This document shows, piece by piece, positions 8,811 to 17,466 of a DNA stretch of 64,000 nucleotides. The notes beneath the pieces are model-generated. The model had not been told where the DNA came from. It worked only from the letters and a program-made list of their open reading frames with translations, and ran no database searches. The position numbers were made by a program, and so were the translations under genes. The DNA is from JARFVT01 sp036677425 (GTDB lineage Bacteria > Pseudomonadota > Alphaproteobacteria > UBA8366 > Aestuariispiraceae). Where the stretch lies: the NCBI GenBank assembly GCA_036677425.1, contig JARFVT010000013.1, positions 992,001 through 1,056,000 of the forward strand, given 5' to 3'. Position 1 is the first letter of the stretch, and every line of letters starts with the position of its first letter.

Positions 8811-10226
8811 CTATGATATGGCGTTTTTTAAAAATAATAAATGTGGAAATATAAATAGATCGAGGATTAAGACAATTAATAAAGTTAATCCAACTAAAGG
8901 GAATAGCAATGACAAAAGAAGCCCTGTAAATATTGCGCCATTCCATAAAGGCATATTCATTGGCATCGGCGGGGCAACTAATCGCCCTGCTTTTTCTGGG
9001 CGACGAATCCACCATATGATAACACCACTTATGGATAAGAAAATTACACTTAGACAAAAAACAGTATTAAGAATTAAATTCCAAAGCCCCATATCGCCCT
9101 CATGAAAGGCAATACCAACTGCCATTGCTTTTGCAGGTAATGAATAATCTGCAAAGTTAATATCAGCCAAAATTTTCCCAGTATATTGATCTATATGTAC
9201 TGTGCGATCTGATGTTGGGTCATTACTATCATTACTCATACTATCTTGACTAATTGTCCATACACCTTGTTTACCATTTGGATAATGAATGCGAAAACGA
9301 CCTTCATAGCCAAGTAAATATGCAAATTCAGAAATGCTATCAGCATTAATTGCGATGCCATCTGGTATCGCATCAAGACCAGCATTAGAGCCTGATTCAG
9401 GCATTGGTGTTTTTTCTAACCCCCAAGGAACATCTTTCATCGCCCCGTGATTCATACTGGCATGAGTTTCATCGGATAATGGCACATCACTCCATTTTTC
9501 GGCGGGGAAACTGCTCCAAGCTTGAACGAATTTTTCACCCCAAATACCAGTCCAAGCCATGCCTGAAATCAAGAAAATAATCATAAATACTGATCCATAA
9601 AATCCAATTGTGCTATGTAATGATTTTAAAAGATTGCGTCCACGGGCTGTGAAATTAGGTATTAATATCGTGCGAAAACTACTTCCATTGCGCGGCCAGC
9701 ATAAATAAACGCCCGTAACAACAAGAATAATCCCTAATCCAGCGGCAATCTCTATTAATCGATCACCAGTATCGCCTAAAAGAAGCGTGCCATGAATATC
9801 ATTGAAAAAATCATACCAACCATCTTGGCGAATCCATGTTTTTTCAATCTCCGCATTATAAGGGTTAACTGCGACCATATGGTTTCTGTCTTCCACTTTA
9901 ATGCGGAAAACAGAAACACCATTCGCTTCTTTTGCGTTAATCCATTCAATTATATTGCCATTTTTAAAGCTTGCCTGCACCGCATCAGCTTGCGCTGAAA
10001 TTGATTTTACATCACCTGTAGGTAGGATATGGATATTTTCACCATCCCTACCATCAAAATATGAAATAAACATCATCGCCATGCCAGTTACCCCAAGCAT
10101 GATGAAAAATGGAATAACATAAAGGCCAGCATAAAAATGCCAGCGCCAAGTTGCGGAATAAAGTGTTTGTGAAAGTTTATTTGTTAATTTTTTAGGCGTG
10201 GAGGCCCGTTCAATCGTAGAAGTCAT
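8811..10226 (-). CDS. PepSY-associated TM-helix membrane protein
   Basis: About 471 residues. It shows the PepSY-TM (PiuB-like) pattern: an N-terminal helix with WRWHFYAGLYVIPFFIMLGV, a large periplasmic PepSY-type region containing HGTLLLGDTGDRLIEIAAG, a helix pair with LHSTIGFYGSVFMIIFLISG, a second periplasmic domain ending with HEGDMGLWNLI, and three C-terminal helices with a WWIRRP motif. Such proteins are found with siderophore receptors and are suspected ferric-siderophore or haem reductases. ATG 10226 is preferred because a GGAG lies 6-9 nt upstream; an in-frame ATG at 10238 overlaps that ribosome site. It follows a DUF2946-like gene by 52 nt on the same strand, which fits a metal-handling pair. 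No TonB receptor is nearby. Confidence 0.8.
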   Translation of the reverse strand: MTSTIERASTPKKLTNKLSQTLYSATWRWHFYAGLYVIPFFIMLGVTGMAMMFISYFDGRDGENIHILPTGDVKSISAQADAVQASFKNGNIIEWINAKEANGVSVFRIKVEDRNHMVAVNPYNAEIEKTWIRQDGWYDFFNDIHGTLLLGDTGDRLIEIAAGLGIILVVTGVYLCWPRNGSSFRTILIPNFTARGRNLLKSLHSTIGFYGSVFMIIFLISGMAWTGIWGEKFVQAWSSFPAEKWSDVPLSDETHASMNHGAMKDVPWGLEKTPMPESGSNAGLDAIPDGIAINADSISEFAYLLGYEGRFRIHYPNGKQGVWTISQDSMSNDSNDPTSDRTVHIDQYTGKILADINFADYSLPAKAMAVGIAFHEGDMGLWNLILNTVFCLSVIFLSISGVIIWWIRRPEKAGRLVAPPMPMNMPLWNGAIFTGLLLSLLFPLVGLTLLIVLILDLFIFPHLLFLKNAIS

Positions 10227-10278
10227 ATTTTTCTCCATATCTTAAAATGCTGTCTAAACAGCGTTATATTTATTAAAA

Positions 10279-10701
10279 TCAGATAGGAAAAGGTGGCGCT
10301 CTCGGGGCGTTTTCTGCATTAAAAATAAGAGAAATATATTGAGAAACTACTGCTATAGCTTCATCATGCCAGATGATTGTATGATTTAAAAATTGATTAT
10401 TTATTAATATAGCTAATAGGGAAAAATTTCCAAAAGCACAAAGATTAATTTCAGAATTACCATCCGCGCTAACTGGATTGCCATTAGCGTCTAACGTAAT
10501 ATCTTTTATTCCAAAATTAGTACAAATACTAATAGTGAATTTATCAGATTGTGATATAGTTGGCATATAGCCTTGCGGTATTACCGAGGCAAATATAATT
10601 GGAAAAATAAGAATAAATTTTGATATCATAAATATTAAACGTGATGAGATAAAAAATCCCACCATTGGTTTTCTATTATATATTCTTCCAATTATTTTCA
10701 T
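10279..10701 (-). CDS. DUF2946-like small exported/membrane protein
   Basis: 140 residues with one hydrophobic N-terminal segment (about residues 18-42), then IPQGYMPT, SICTNFGIKDITLDANGNP, a Cys in INLCAFGNFSLL and a proline-rich end ENAPRAPPFPI. This order (PxGxMP, ICT, LDxxGxP, CPF-like motif, RAPP tail) is the pattern of DUF2946 proteins, which tend to sit beside metal-efflux, TonB-receptor or PepSY genes. Two cysteines are present, one in each conserved block. The molecular function is unknown. The PepSY gene lies immediately downstream and is probably co-transcribed. Confidence 0.6.
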   Translation of the reverse strand: MKIIGRIYNRKPMVGFFISSRLIFMISKFILIFPIIFASVIPQGYMPTISQSDKFTISICTNFGIKDITLDANGNPVSADGNSEINLCAFGNFSLLAILINNQFLNHTIIWHDEAIAVVSQYISLIFNAENAPRAPPFPI

Positions 10702-10817
10702 GTAATTTAATTAACAAAAAAAATAATCTATGACAATATCTTATAATTATGCTGATAGATATTTAATTTTTACAAATTATCGGCTTAGCTTTGATTGATC
10801 CCATTAAATTATACCAT

Positions 10818-12200
10818 TTAACCACATATTTTTGTCAATGCATTATCAATAGCATCGGTGATTTTATCCAAATCAGATTTTGTGCAAATCAATGCTGGGC
10901 TTAGGCATAAAACATTGTTATATTCATTAAAACATCGATTGGTTGCGCCAATCATCACCCCTTGACTTAGACAATCGGCAGTAATTTTCTGGGTGATTGC
11001 CTCATCAATTGGTTTTTTTGTTTGTCTATTTTCGACTAATTCTAAACCACAAAATAAACCTTTGCCGCGTACATCGCCAATGACTTGATGTTTATCTTTT
11101 AATTGATGCAATTTACCCATCAAATATTGACCCATTTTTAAGGTGTTATCCAATAAATTTTCATTCTCTATTATACGCATATTTTCCAATGCTGCTGCGG
11201 GTCCTGCTGCACAGCCGCCAAAGGTTGAAATATCACGGAAATAACCCATTTTATCGTCGGGTTCATCTTTAAAACATTCGAATATTTCTTCGGTAGTTAC
11301 CGTGCATGATATGGCGGCATAACCAGATGCAACGCCCTTTGCCATTGTAACAATGTCGGGTTTTATACCATAATTTTGATAGCCAAACCATTTGCCCGTA
11401 CGACCAAGACCGCAAACAACTTCGTCAATATGTAAAAGGATATCATATTTTTTACATATTTCTTGTACCCGCTGCCAATAGCCTTCGGGTGGTAAAATAA
11501 CCCCACCGCCTGCGGTTATTGGTTCAAGTACAAGTCCGCCGATGGTGTCAGCACCTTCGCGTAAAATAACCTTTTCGATTGCATTGGCGGCGCATAAGCC
11601 ATAATCATCCACATCGCCATATTGGCTGCGATATTCGCAACAATGCGGCACTTGGATAAAGCCTGGTGTGAATGGGCCATATTGTTCTTTGCGTTGTTCT
11701 TGACCGCAAGAACTCAAGGTGGTGATAGTCGTACCGTGATAATCGCGATCACGATATAATATTTTATGTTTCTTGCCACCATATTTTTTATGAGCAATTT
11801 GGCGAATTATTTTATAGGCTTTTTCATTGGCTTCAGAGCCAGAATTTGAAAAATAAACTCGGCTAAGACCCGGCATTTTATCAATAAGTTTTTTGGCAAA
11901 TATTGCGCCGGGAATATTACCAGCGGAATTTGCAAAATAATGCATTTTAACCAATTGGTCGCGGACTGCGTTGGCGATGCTTTCCCGACCATAACCAACA
12001 TTAACCGTCCAAACGCCACCGGATAATGCATCGATAAATTCTTCGCCTTTGGCATTCCATACCCGCATGCCTTTGCCCTCAACAATGATTGTTGGGTCAA
12101 TGGTTTCATATTTTTTATGTTGGCTTAGATGATGCCAAACATATTCACGGTCATTGGCAATCACTTCGCTTATATCATTCTCACCTGAAGTAAAATTCAT
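10818..12200 (-). CDS. tpa: Class III aminotransferase, probably taurine:pyruvate aminotransferase
   Basis: 460 residues. PLP fold-type I class III enzyme with the family HIDEVVCGLGRTGKWFGYQ block and the PLP lysine in VTMAKGVASGYAAISCTV. The N-terminal segment (IDPTIIVEGKGMRVWNAKGE, ALSGGVWTVNVGYGRE) and the KILYRDRDYHGTT stretch look like taurine--pyruvate aminotransferase, which converts taurine and pyruvate to sulfoacetaldehyde and alanine. Close relatives that use beta-alanine or GABA cannot be excluded. ATG 12200 is chosen: AAGGTGAG sits 7-10 nt upstream, and an upstream GTG at 12209 overlaps that site. No xsc (sulfoacetaldehyde acetyltransferase) or tau transporter gene is in the window. 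Direct repeats upstream may be an operator. Confidence 0.7.
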   Translation of the reverse strand: MNFTSGENDISEVIANDREYVWHHLSQHKKYETIDPTIIVEGKGMRVWNAKGEEFIDALSGGVWTVNVGYGRESIANAVRDQLVKMHYFANSAGNIPGAIFAKKLIDKMPGLSRVYFSNSGSEANEKAYKIIRQIAHKKYGGKKHKILYRDRDYHGTTITTLSSCGQEQRKEQYGPFTPGFIQVPHCCEYRSQYGDVDDYGLCAANAIEKVILREGADTIGGLVLEPITAGGGVILPPEGYWQRVQEICKKYDILLHIDEVVCGLGRTGKWFGYQNYGIKPDIVTMAKGVASGYAAISCTVTTEEIFECFKDEPDDKMGYFRDISTFGGCAAGPAAALENMRIIENENLLDNTLKMGQYLMGKLHQLKDKHQVIGDVRGKGLFCGLELVENRQTKKPIDEAITQKITADCLSQGVMIGATNRCFNEYNNVLCLSPALICTKSDLDKITDAIDNALTKICG

Positions 12201-12282
12201 TATTCTCACCTTAAATTATTTAAATTTTATTTTATTGTTATTTTAAATTAAGGATAGATTTCAATGATATTTATATATAGTG

Positions 12283-12312
12283 CCAGTTTATCAAAACTTG
12301 ATATACCAGTTT
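12283..12312. promoter_or_regulatory. Direct CCAGTTT repeats upstream of the aminotransferase gene (candidate MocR/TauR-type operator)
   Basis: CCAGTTT occurs at 12283-12289 and again at 12306-12312, 23 bp apart, about two helical turns. Between them lies the small palindrome ATCAA-AAC-TTGAT. On the minus strand this reads ACTGG...ACTGG followed by an AT-rich TATATA stretch, 80-110 bp upstream of the start codon. MocR/GntR-type activators such as TauR typically bind direct repeats upstream of their targets. The assignment is inference; no regulator gene is in the window. Confidence 0.3.
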
Positions 12313-12459
12313 GATAGCAGCATATTACTAATTACCATTTAAATATTTTAAAACTATAAACTTCTAATTTGCAATCAATAGCATTATAGTATTTATAATG
12401 TTTTAATAGCGTAAGCCATCTTGTAGTGGATGGTATTTTATATAGTTTTTGAGTATGTT

Positions 12460-13497
12460 ATGAATGATGCAGCTAAACTAAAAAAACACATAAAATGTGA
12501 TAATAATCAATATATTTCAAGGAACGAGAAGTATATATATGCGGCAATTGATATTGGTACGCATAACTGTCGGTTACTTGTTGCCAAGCCAGAAAATAAT
12601 GGCTTTCGCGTTATCGATTCTTTCTCGCGTATTGTTCGGTTGGGGGAGGGGGTTGTCGCATCGGGTATATTATCAGAAAAGGCACAATTGCGCGCATTAG
12701 AAGCATTACAAATATGCGCCGATAAATTATCAAAAAGAGATATAACATCAATGCGGGCAGTTGCAACCCAAGCATGTAGAATCGCCGATAATGGACGTGA
12801 TTTTATTAAAAGAGTGTTGGATGTAACTGGTATTGATATCGATGTTATCGATACAAAAGAAGAAGCAAAACTTGCAATTGGTGGTTGTTTATCATTAATG
12901 AATGATGTTAACCCATATGCAGTTATTTTTGATATTGGCGGTGGCAGCACACAGGTAATCCTAGTCTCACAGTTAAGTGGAGAACCAGAAATTGTTAATT
13001 CTATTTCAATTCCTTTTGGCGTTGTAACCTTGGGGGAGCGAATAGGTACAGATAATCTATCCATAGAAATATATGAATATTGGATAGATGTTATTAGTAA
13101 AAAATTACAAATATTCTCGTATCAAAATAAAATTAATGATAAGATTGATGCGGGTCTTGTGCAAATGTTGGGCGCATCAGGCACAGTTACAACATTAACG
13201 GGCATTAATTTGGCCTTGCCTAGATATTTACGATCAGCAGTCGATGGTGCATATCTTGATTTTGAAGCAGCGCGCATAATAAGTTCTAATCTAAGGAGAA
13301 AAAACTTAGAAGAACGCGCCAGCCACCCTTGCATAGGTGATGAACGCGCTGATTTGGTGCTGGCGGGATGTATTATATTGGAAGCCATATGTAAATTATG
13401 GCCTGTGGGTTCATTGCGAGTGGCTGATCGCGGTGTGCGCGAAGGCATTTTACATGATTTAATGAATGACGGTAATATTATGGAAGCACAGCAATAA
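12460..13497 (+). CDS. Ppx/GppA-family phosphatase
   Basis: About 345 residues. ASKHA-fold ATPase signatures are clear: the phosphate-1 motif YAAIDIGTHNCRLLVA near residue 25 and the phosphate-2 motif YAVIFDIGGGSTQVIL near residue 150. The family hydrolyses exopolyphosphate or pppGpp. At this length it contains only the N-terminal catalytic pair of domains and lacks the HD-like C-terminal domain of long E. coli-type Ppx; this short form is common in alphaproteobacteria. It overlaps rlmE by one base (TAATG), a pairing often seen in this class. The start is uncertain: an in-frame ATG at 12430 and later starts are possible, and no clear ribosome site decides it. Confidence 0.85.
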   Translation: MNDAAKLKKHIKCDNNQYISRNEKYIYAAIDIGTHNCRLLVAKPENNGFRVIDSFSRIVRLGEGVVASGILSEKAQLRALEALQICADKLSKRDITSMRAVATQACRIADNGRDFIKRVLDVTGIDIDVIDTKEEAKLAIGGCLSLMNDVNPYAVIFDIGGGSTQVILVSQLSGEPEIVNSISIPFGVVTLGERIGTDNLSIEIYEYWIDVISKKLQIFSYQNKINDKIDAGLVQMLGASGTVTTLTGINLALPRYLRSAVDGAYLDFEAARIISSNLRRKNLEERASHPCIGDERADLVLAGCIILEAICKLWPVGSLRVADRGVREGILHDLMNDGNIMEAQQ

Positions 13498-14261
13498 TGG
13501 CATTTGGCAATAAAATCATTGGTCGCGGCAAGGGTGGCAAAGCCCGCAAAGCAATAAAAAAAGGCAAAGGCTTAGGCAGTGGCTTTCGTAATGTTACCGA
13601 TGGCAGGCAGCCAAGCGTGCGGGTTAAAACCGCAAAAAAACGTACTAATTCTTCGGCAAGATGGCTGCAACGGCAATTGAATGACCCTTATGTTGCGGAA
13701 GCAAAAAGACTTGGTTTCAGGGGGCGGGCCGCTTTTAAATTAATTGATATTGATGATAAATATGATATTTTACGATCGGGTCAAAGAATCGTTGATCTTG
13801 GTTGTGCGCCTGGTGGTTGGGTTCAGGTGGCGCAAAATCGTATTGGCAAATCTGGTTATGTTGCAGGTATTGATCTATTAGATGTTGAGCCAATAAATGG
13901 CGCGGATATAATAAAAGGCGATTTTTTAGATAATGATGCGCCCGATAAATTAAAAAAATTAATGCAAGGGCCAATCGATGTGGTTTTAAGCGACATGGCG
14001 GCGGCAACGACGGGGCATAATTCAACCGATCATTTACGTATCGTTGCTCTTGTCGAGGTAGCAATAATTTTTGCCTGTGAAATATTAAAACCAAATGGAG
14101 TTTTTGTGGCAAAGGTTTTTGCTGGTGGTACGGAAGCCAATTTATTGGCAATATTAAAGAAAAACTTTAAAAAAGTCTCCCATTATAAACCACCGTCAAG
14201 TCGTAAAGAATCTGCTGAAATATATGTGGTTGCCCGTGGTTTTAACGGTATTAATTTGTAA
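13497..14261 (+). CDS. rlmE: 23S rRNA (uridine-2'-O-)methyltransferase RlmE
   Basis: 254 residues. The Rossmann SAM-binding loop DLGCAPGGWVQVA is at about residue 100, followed by DVVLSDMAAATTGHNSTDH and GVFVAKVFAGGTEA. The catalytic K-D-K-E tetrad is recognisable (K in RGRAAFKLIDI, D in SDMAA, K in VAKVF, E in SAEIYVVARGF). The enzyme methylates U2552 of 23S rRNA during late 50S maturation. A basic, Gly/Lys-rich N-terminal tail of about 50 residues (GRGKGGKARKAIKKGKG) is longer than in E. coli RlmE and typical of alphaproteobacterial forms. Start codon overlaps the stop of the phosphatase gene, so the two are translationally coupled. Confidence 0.92.
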   Translation: MAFGNKIIGRGKGGKARKAIKKGKGLGSGFRNVTDGRQPSVRVKTAKKRTNSSARWLQRQLNDPYVAEAKRLGFRGRAAFKLIDIDDKYDILRSGQRIVDLGCAPGGWVQVAQNRIGKSGYVAGIDLLDVEPINGADIIKGDFLDNDAPDKLKKLMQGPIDVVLSDMAAATTGHNSTDHLRIVALVEVAIIFACEILKPNGVFVAKVFAGGTEANLLAILKKNFKKVSHYKPPSSRKESAEIYVVARGFNGINL

Positions 14262-14392
14262 GGTAAAATTAATATTGTTAAAAATGGCAAAATATTCCTA
14301 TATCTTAATTTTACTATCTAATTTCTATATAATTTTATATATTATTTCTTTAATATGTTATATCTTATTGTTTTAATTATATTAATTTAAAC

Positions 14393-14409
14393 TGGCATAA
14401 CTATTGCTT
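14393..14409 (+). promoter_or_regulatory. Sigma-54 promoter of the flagellin gene
   Basis: TGGCATAACTATTGCTT has the -24 GG and -12 GC elements of an RpoN promoter with the required 10 nt between GG and GC, in good match to TGGCAC-N5-TTGCW. Transcription would start near 14420, leaving a leader of about 50 nt before ATG 14469. A ribosome site AGAAAGGA ends 8 nt before that ATG. Confidence 0.75.
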
Positions 14410-14468
14410 GTTATTGTTGCAGGCTACATAAGGCTGGTTAGAATAACATCCTAGAAAGGAATAATATT

Positions 14469-15386
14469 ATGGCAATAAATGATATAGCATTAACGGGTGC
14501 ACAACGTTCATCTTTATTATCTTTACAATCAACTCAAGAATTAAGTGATCGTACGCAAACAAGGCTTGCAACTGGTCGCAGAATAAGTAGCGTTTCTGAC
14601 GATGCAGTTAATTATTTCCGTGCCAAGGCCTTGTCTGACAGGGCGGGTGATTTTTCATTACGCAAAGATGGAATTGGTCAAGGTATCAGCGCATTAAATT
14701 CTGCATTGAAGGCGATTGAAGCCATTGATAATTTCGTTAAACAAATGAAAGGCATTGTCGTAGCATCAAAATCGCAATCAATCCAAGAACGCCAAGCGGC
14801 ATCAAAACAATTTTCTGAACTTGGCTCACAAATATTCCAATTGATCGAGGATGCGTCATATCAAGGTATGAATTTATTAAATTCGACAACATCTATTCTT
14901 GACGTATCTTTTGGTATAAGGTCATCATCAAGGCTTAAAGTTTACGGACTTAATCTTAATAGGTCTGCCATCACGGCTGGTACTGTTAATAAAGCAATTT
15001 TTTCTGTTGATACATTTTCTTCGGGCGGATTAAGTTTAAATATGACCGTTTGGGGGTTATCTGGCGGAAGTTTTACAAGTTTTGGTCTGAATAACACCAA
15101 TGCATCACAAGCAAGTACTGTGTTAAGGATACTTGATAATGGAATAGCGCGGTTGCGTGGGCATGCGGCCAGCCTTGGTTCAAATATCGCTGTATTGCAA
15201 AACAGGCTTAAATTTACTAAAGGTTATGTTAGCGAGATGACCATTGGTTCTGACAAGCTAACTATTGCCGATCTAAACGAAGAAGGCGCAAATCTTGTCG
15301 CTTTGCAAACAAGACAGCAATTGGGAATACAGGCGTTATCCGTATCGGGCAAACAACAACAGGCAATTTTAACGTTGTTGCAATAA
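14469..15386 (+). CDS. Flagellin
   Basis: 305 residues. The N-terminal D0/D1 coiled-coil region (RLATGRRISSVSDDAVNYFR) and the C-terminal D0 helix (EGANLVALQTRQQLGIQALS, ending AILTLLQ) are typical of bacterial flagellin; the variable middle is short, rich in Ser, Gly and Asn (about residues 160-215), and supplies candidate Ser/Thr glycosylation sites. Flagellin is secreted by the flagellar type III apparatus and polymerises into the filament. The gene has its own sigma-54 promoter and strong ribosome site. No other flagellar structural gene is in the window; the following genes look like its modification machinery. Confidence 0.92.
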   Translation: MAINDIALTGAQRSSLLSLQSTQELSDRTQTRLATGRRISSVSDDAVNYFRAKALSDRAGDFSLRKDGIGQGISALNSALKAIEAIDNFVKQMKGIVVASKSQSIQERQAASKQFSELGSQIFQLIEDASYQGMNLLNSTTSILDVSFGIRSSSRLKVYGLNLNRSAITAGTVNKAIFSVDTFSSGGLSLNMTVWGLSGGSFTSFGLNNTNASQASTVLRILDNGIARLRGHAASLGSNIAVLQNRLKFTKGYVSEMTIGSDKLTIADLNEEGANLVALQTRQQLGIQALSVSGKQQQAILTLLQ

Positions 15387-15403
15387 TATTATAATATATT
15401 ACT

Positions 15404-15429
15404 TTACGAATATTATAAATCTTTCGTAA
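15404..15429 (+). terminator. Weak hairpin after the flagellin gene
   Basis: TTACGAA at 15404-15410 pairs with TTCGTAA at 15423-15429 across a 12-nt loop. There is no good U tract, so it may act as an mRNA 3'-end stabiliser or partial terminator that lets flagellin be expressed more than the modification genes downstream. Confidence 0.3.
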
Positions 15430-15453
15430 TAAACAAATTAGGTCATATTATAT

Positions 15454-17466
15454 ATGTTGGACAATAGTGCAAAAATAGATAGATTGGTTAATAAAGCTCT
15501 GGCTTATCTTGAGGAAAGGCAAGAAGCATCCACCATGAAAATAGTGGAAGAGATTTTAACCATTGATCAATTATCAGCCAAGGCAGTACATATATTAGGT
15601 TTAATGGCGGCAAAGTTAAACGAGGCTGTTAAGGCGCGTGATTTATTTACCAAGGCAGTTGAATTAGCACCTGATAAATTTGAGCATTCCGAAGCATTGG
15701 CAATTATAAGCGCCAAGCTTGGATTATTAACCGAAAGCTTATTTTATGGTAAGCTTGCAACGGCATTAAAACCATATGATGGTTTGATAGGGTTCTTACC
15801 CGATTGGTTAGGTAGTTTTGAAGATAATTTCTTGGCAATTAAAGAAAAACCGCATTTTACCTTAGGTAAGGAATGTTATGACAAAGGTAATTTCCAACAA
15901 GCCATTTTATATTTTCAAAAAGCCGCAGAAGTCGACCCTAATGATGAAAATATATGGCGGCTTTTAAGTAAATCACTTCGTATTAGCGACAGGTCATATG
16001 AAAGCCTGCTAATGCTTAAAAAGCTTGATAATATCGGTTTGAATGATCCAGCTGATTTATCAGAAGTGGCGTTGGTTATGGCGGATATGGGTTTATTTGA
16101 GGAGGCATTTTCATGTCATATGGAGGTGTTGAAACATGCTGCTGGCGATCATAGGTTATTTTCAAATTATATATTCAGCTTGAATAAATCATGTTTTGCC
16201 GAAGAAACCATATTGGCAGAAACTGATTGGGGGGCATTGTTTTTAGAACCAATATTTAATCATGATTATGATAAAATAATTACAACCTATAAAGACAATT
16301 TAAAAGTTGGTTTGGTATCTGGGCGGTTTAATAATAAAGGCGGATTAGACCATATATTGCCAATTATAATTCATAATGGTGATCAAAAAATTAAATTTAA
16401 TTGTTATAGCTATAATAATTTTGATGATATTATTTCACGTAAAATTGGTGGTGCGGTCAATGCTTGGACGGATCTAAAAGATGTTGATGATAAAACGGCG
16501 GCTACTATTATATATAATGATGGTAATGATATATTAATTGATTTAGATGCTAATTTAGAAACGTCCCATCCAAAGGTTTTTGCCTATAACCCTGCACCAA
16601 TAATATTAAAATATCTTGGTCATAATAAAAGTGCAAATGATATGGGGTTCACAGGGGTTTTTGGCAGTAATATCTGTTATGATAATGATAATGATAATGA
16701 TAATGATAATGATAATGATAATGATGATGATGATGATGATGATATTAACGGCGCAATCATTGATGGAAATTTCGCCTGTTTTTCGCCAGAAATAAAATTT
16801 GAAGATTTATCAGCAGCATTGATTTTGGATATTAATATACCAATATTTGGTGTTGCGCCAACGGGTTCGGAATTAAGTGGAAGTTTTTATGAGGCCGTAA
16901 AAAATATTTGTGCTGAAATACCTAATGCAAGAATTTTGTTGAATACTAGACATTTAGGTGGTGGTGGTATTCTTGACGGTATAAATCGCGAATTAAAGGC
17001 CTATGGCATTGATGATAAGGTGGATTTTTCCATATTGGATAATGACCGTAATGCCTCGATAAGTGACTTTGCCAAACAATGCGATATCTTGCTTATATTT
17101 GATCATATGCGATCTGTGGATATTGCATGGGAATTTTTCCATAAAATAAAACCCGTTTTTATCCTAAATGGTAATTTGCCATATCTACGTGAGACAGATG
17201 ATATATTAAATATGTTGAATATGGATGAATGGCGTTTTTCAAATATGGATGATATGTTAGCAAAACTATCAAATTTATTTACTGCTGATGGCAAAATTTA
17301 TATGAAAAATACTAAAAAACTTCATAAAAATATTGTTAAATCAGCTAATAGAAAATTTTTACAATCACAGTCATTGAAATTTTTAACTGCCTTGGCTAAT
17401 TATCGTAAAGAATTTTTATCGATAATTACAAATGAAGAAAATAAGGCGGTAAATAAAAATGGTTGA
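15454..17466 (+). CDS. TPR protein with GT41 (O-GlcNAc transferase-like) domain; FlmG-like flagellin glycosyltransferase candidate
   Basis: 670 residues. About residues 1-260 form TPR-type helical repeats (KEKPHFTLGKECYDKGNFQQ, AEVDPNDENIWRLL). From about residue 285 the sequence follows the GT41/SPINDLY catalytic fold: LKVGLVSGRFNN, FNCYSYNNFDDIISRKI, DILIDLDANLETSHPKVFAY, NPAPIILKYLGHNKS, and a second Rossmann half after residue 450. The same layout occurs in Caulobacter FlmG, which attaches pseudaminic acid to flagellin. The position between flagellin and maf/neuB supports a flagellin glycosyltransferase role (inference). A run of Asp-Asn and poly-Asp is inserted between the two halves, encoded by a microsatellite. 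It overlaps the next gene by 8 bp. Confidence 0.65.
   Translation: MLDNSAKIDRLVNKALAYLEERQEASTMKIVEEILTIDQLSAKAVHILGLMAAKLNEAVKARDLFTKAVELAPDKFEHSEALAIISAKLGLLTESLFYGKLATALKPYDGLIGFLPDWLGSFEDNFLAIKEKPHFTLGKECYDKGNFQQAILYFQKAAEVDPNDENIWRLLSKSLRISDRSYESLLMLKKLDNIGLNDPADLSEVALVMADMGLFEEAFSCHMEVLKHAAGDHRLFSNYIFSLNKSCFAEETILAETDWGALFLEPIFNHDYDKIITTYKDNLKVGLVSGRFNNKGGLDHILPIIIHNGDQKIKFNCYSYNNFDDIISRKIGGAVNAWTDLKDVDDKTAATIIYNDGNDILIDLDANLETSHPKVFAYNPAPIILKYLGHNKSANDMGFTGVFGSNICYDNDNDNDNDNDNDNDDDDDDDINGAIIDGNFACFSPEIKFEDLSAALILDINIPIFGVAPTGSELSGSFYEAVKNICAEIPNARILLNTRHLGGGGILDGINRELKAYGIDDKVDFSILDNDRNASISDFAKQCDILLIFDHMRSVDIAWEFFHKIKPVFILNGNLPYLRETDDILNMLNMDEWRFSNMDDMLAKLSNLFTADGKIYMKNTKKLHKNIVKSANRKFLQSQSLKFLTALANYRKEFLSIITNEENKAVNKNG
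16681..16743 (+). repeat. (GATAAT)7(GAT)7 microsatellite inside the GT41-like gene
   Basis: Seven perfect copies of GATAAT (16681-16722) run into seven GAT triplets (16723-16743), coding for seven Asp-Asn pairs and then seven Asp. Unit sizes of 6 and 3 keep the frame, so slippage would change the length of an acidic linker rather than switch the gene off. Confidence 0.95.

Noticed and set aside
12507..13448. Long minus-strand ORFs opposite the Ppx/GppA gene
   Set aside because: They are antisense shadows of a well-conserved gene and show no family resemblance.
14263..14314. 10-bp inverted repeat after rlmE (GTAAAATTAA / TTAATTTTAC) as a terminator
   Set aside because: The loop is 32 nt, the stem is almost all A/T and no U tract follows, so it is not convincing.
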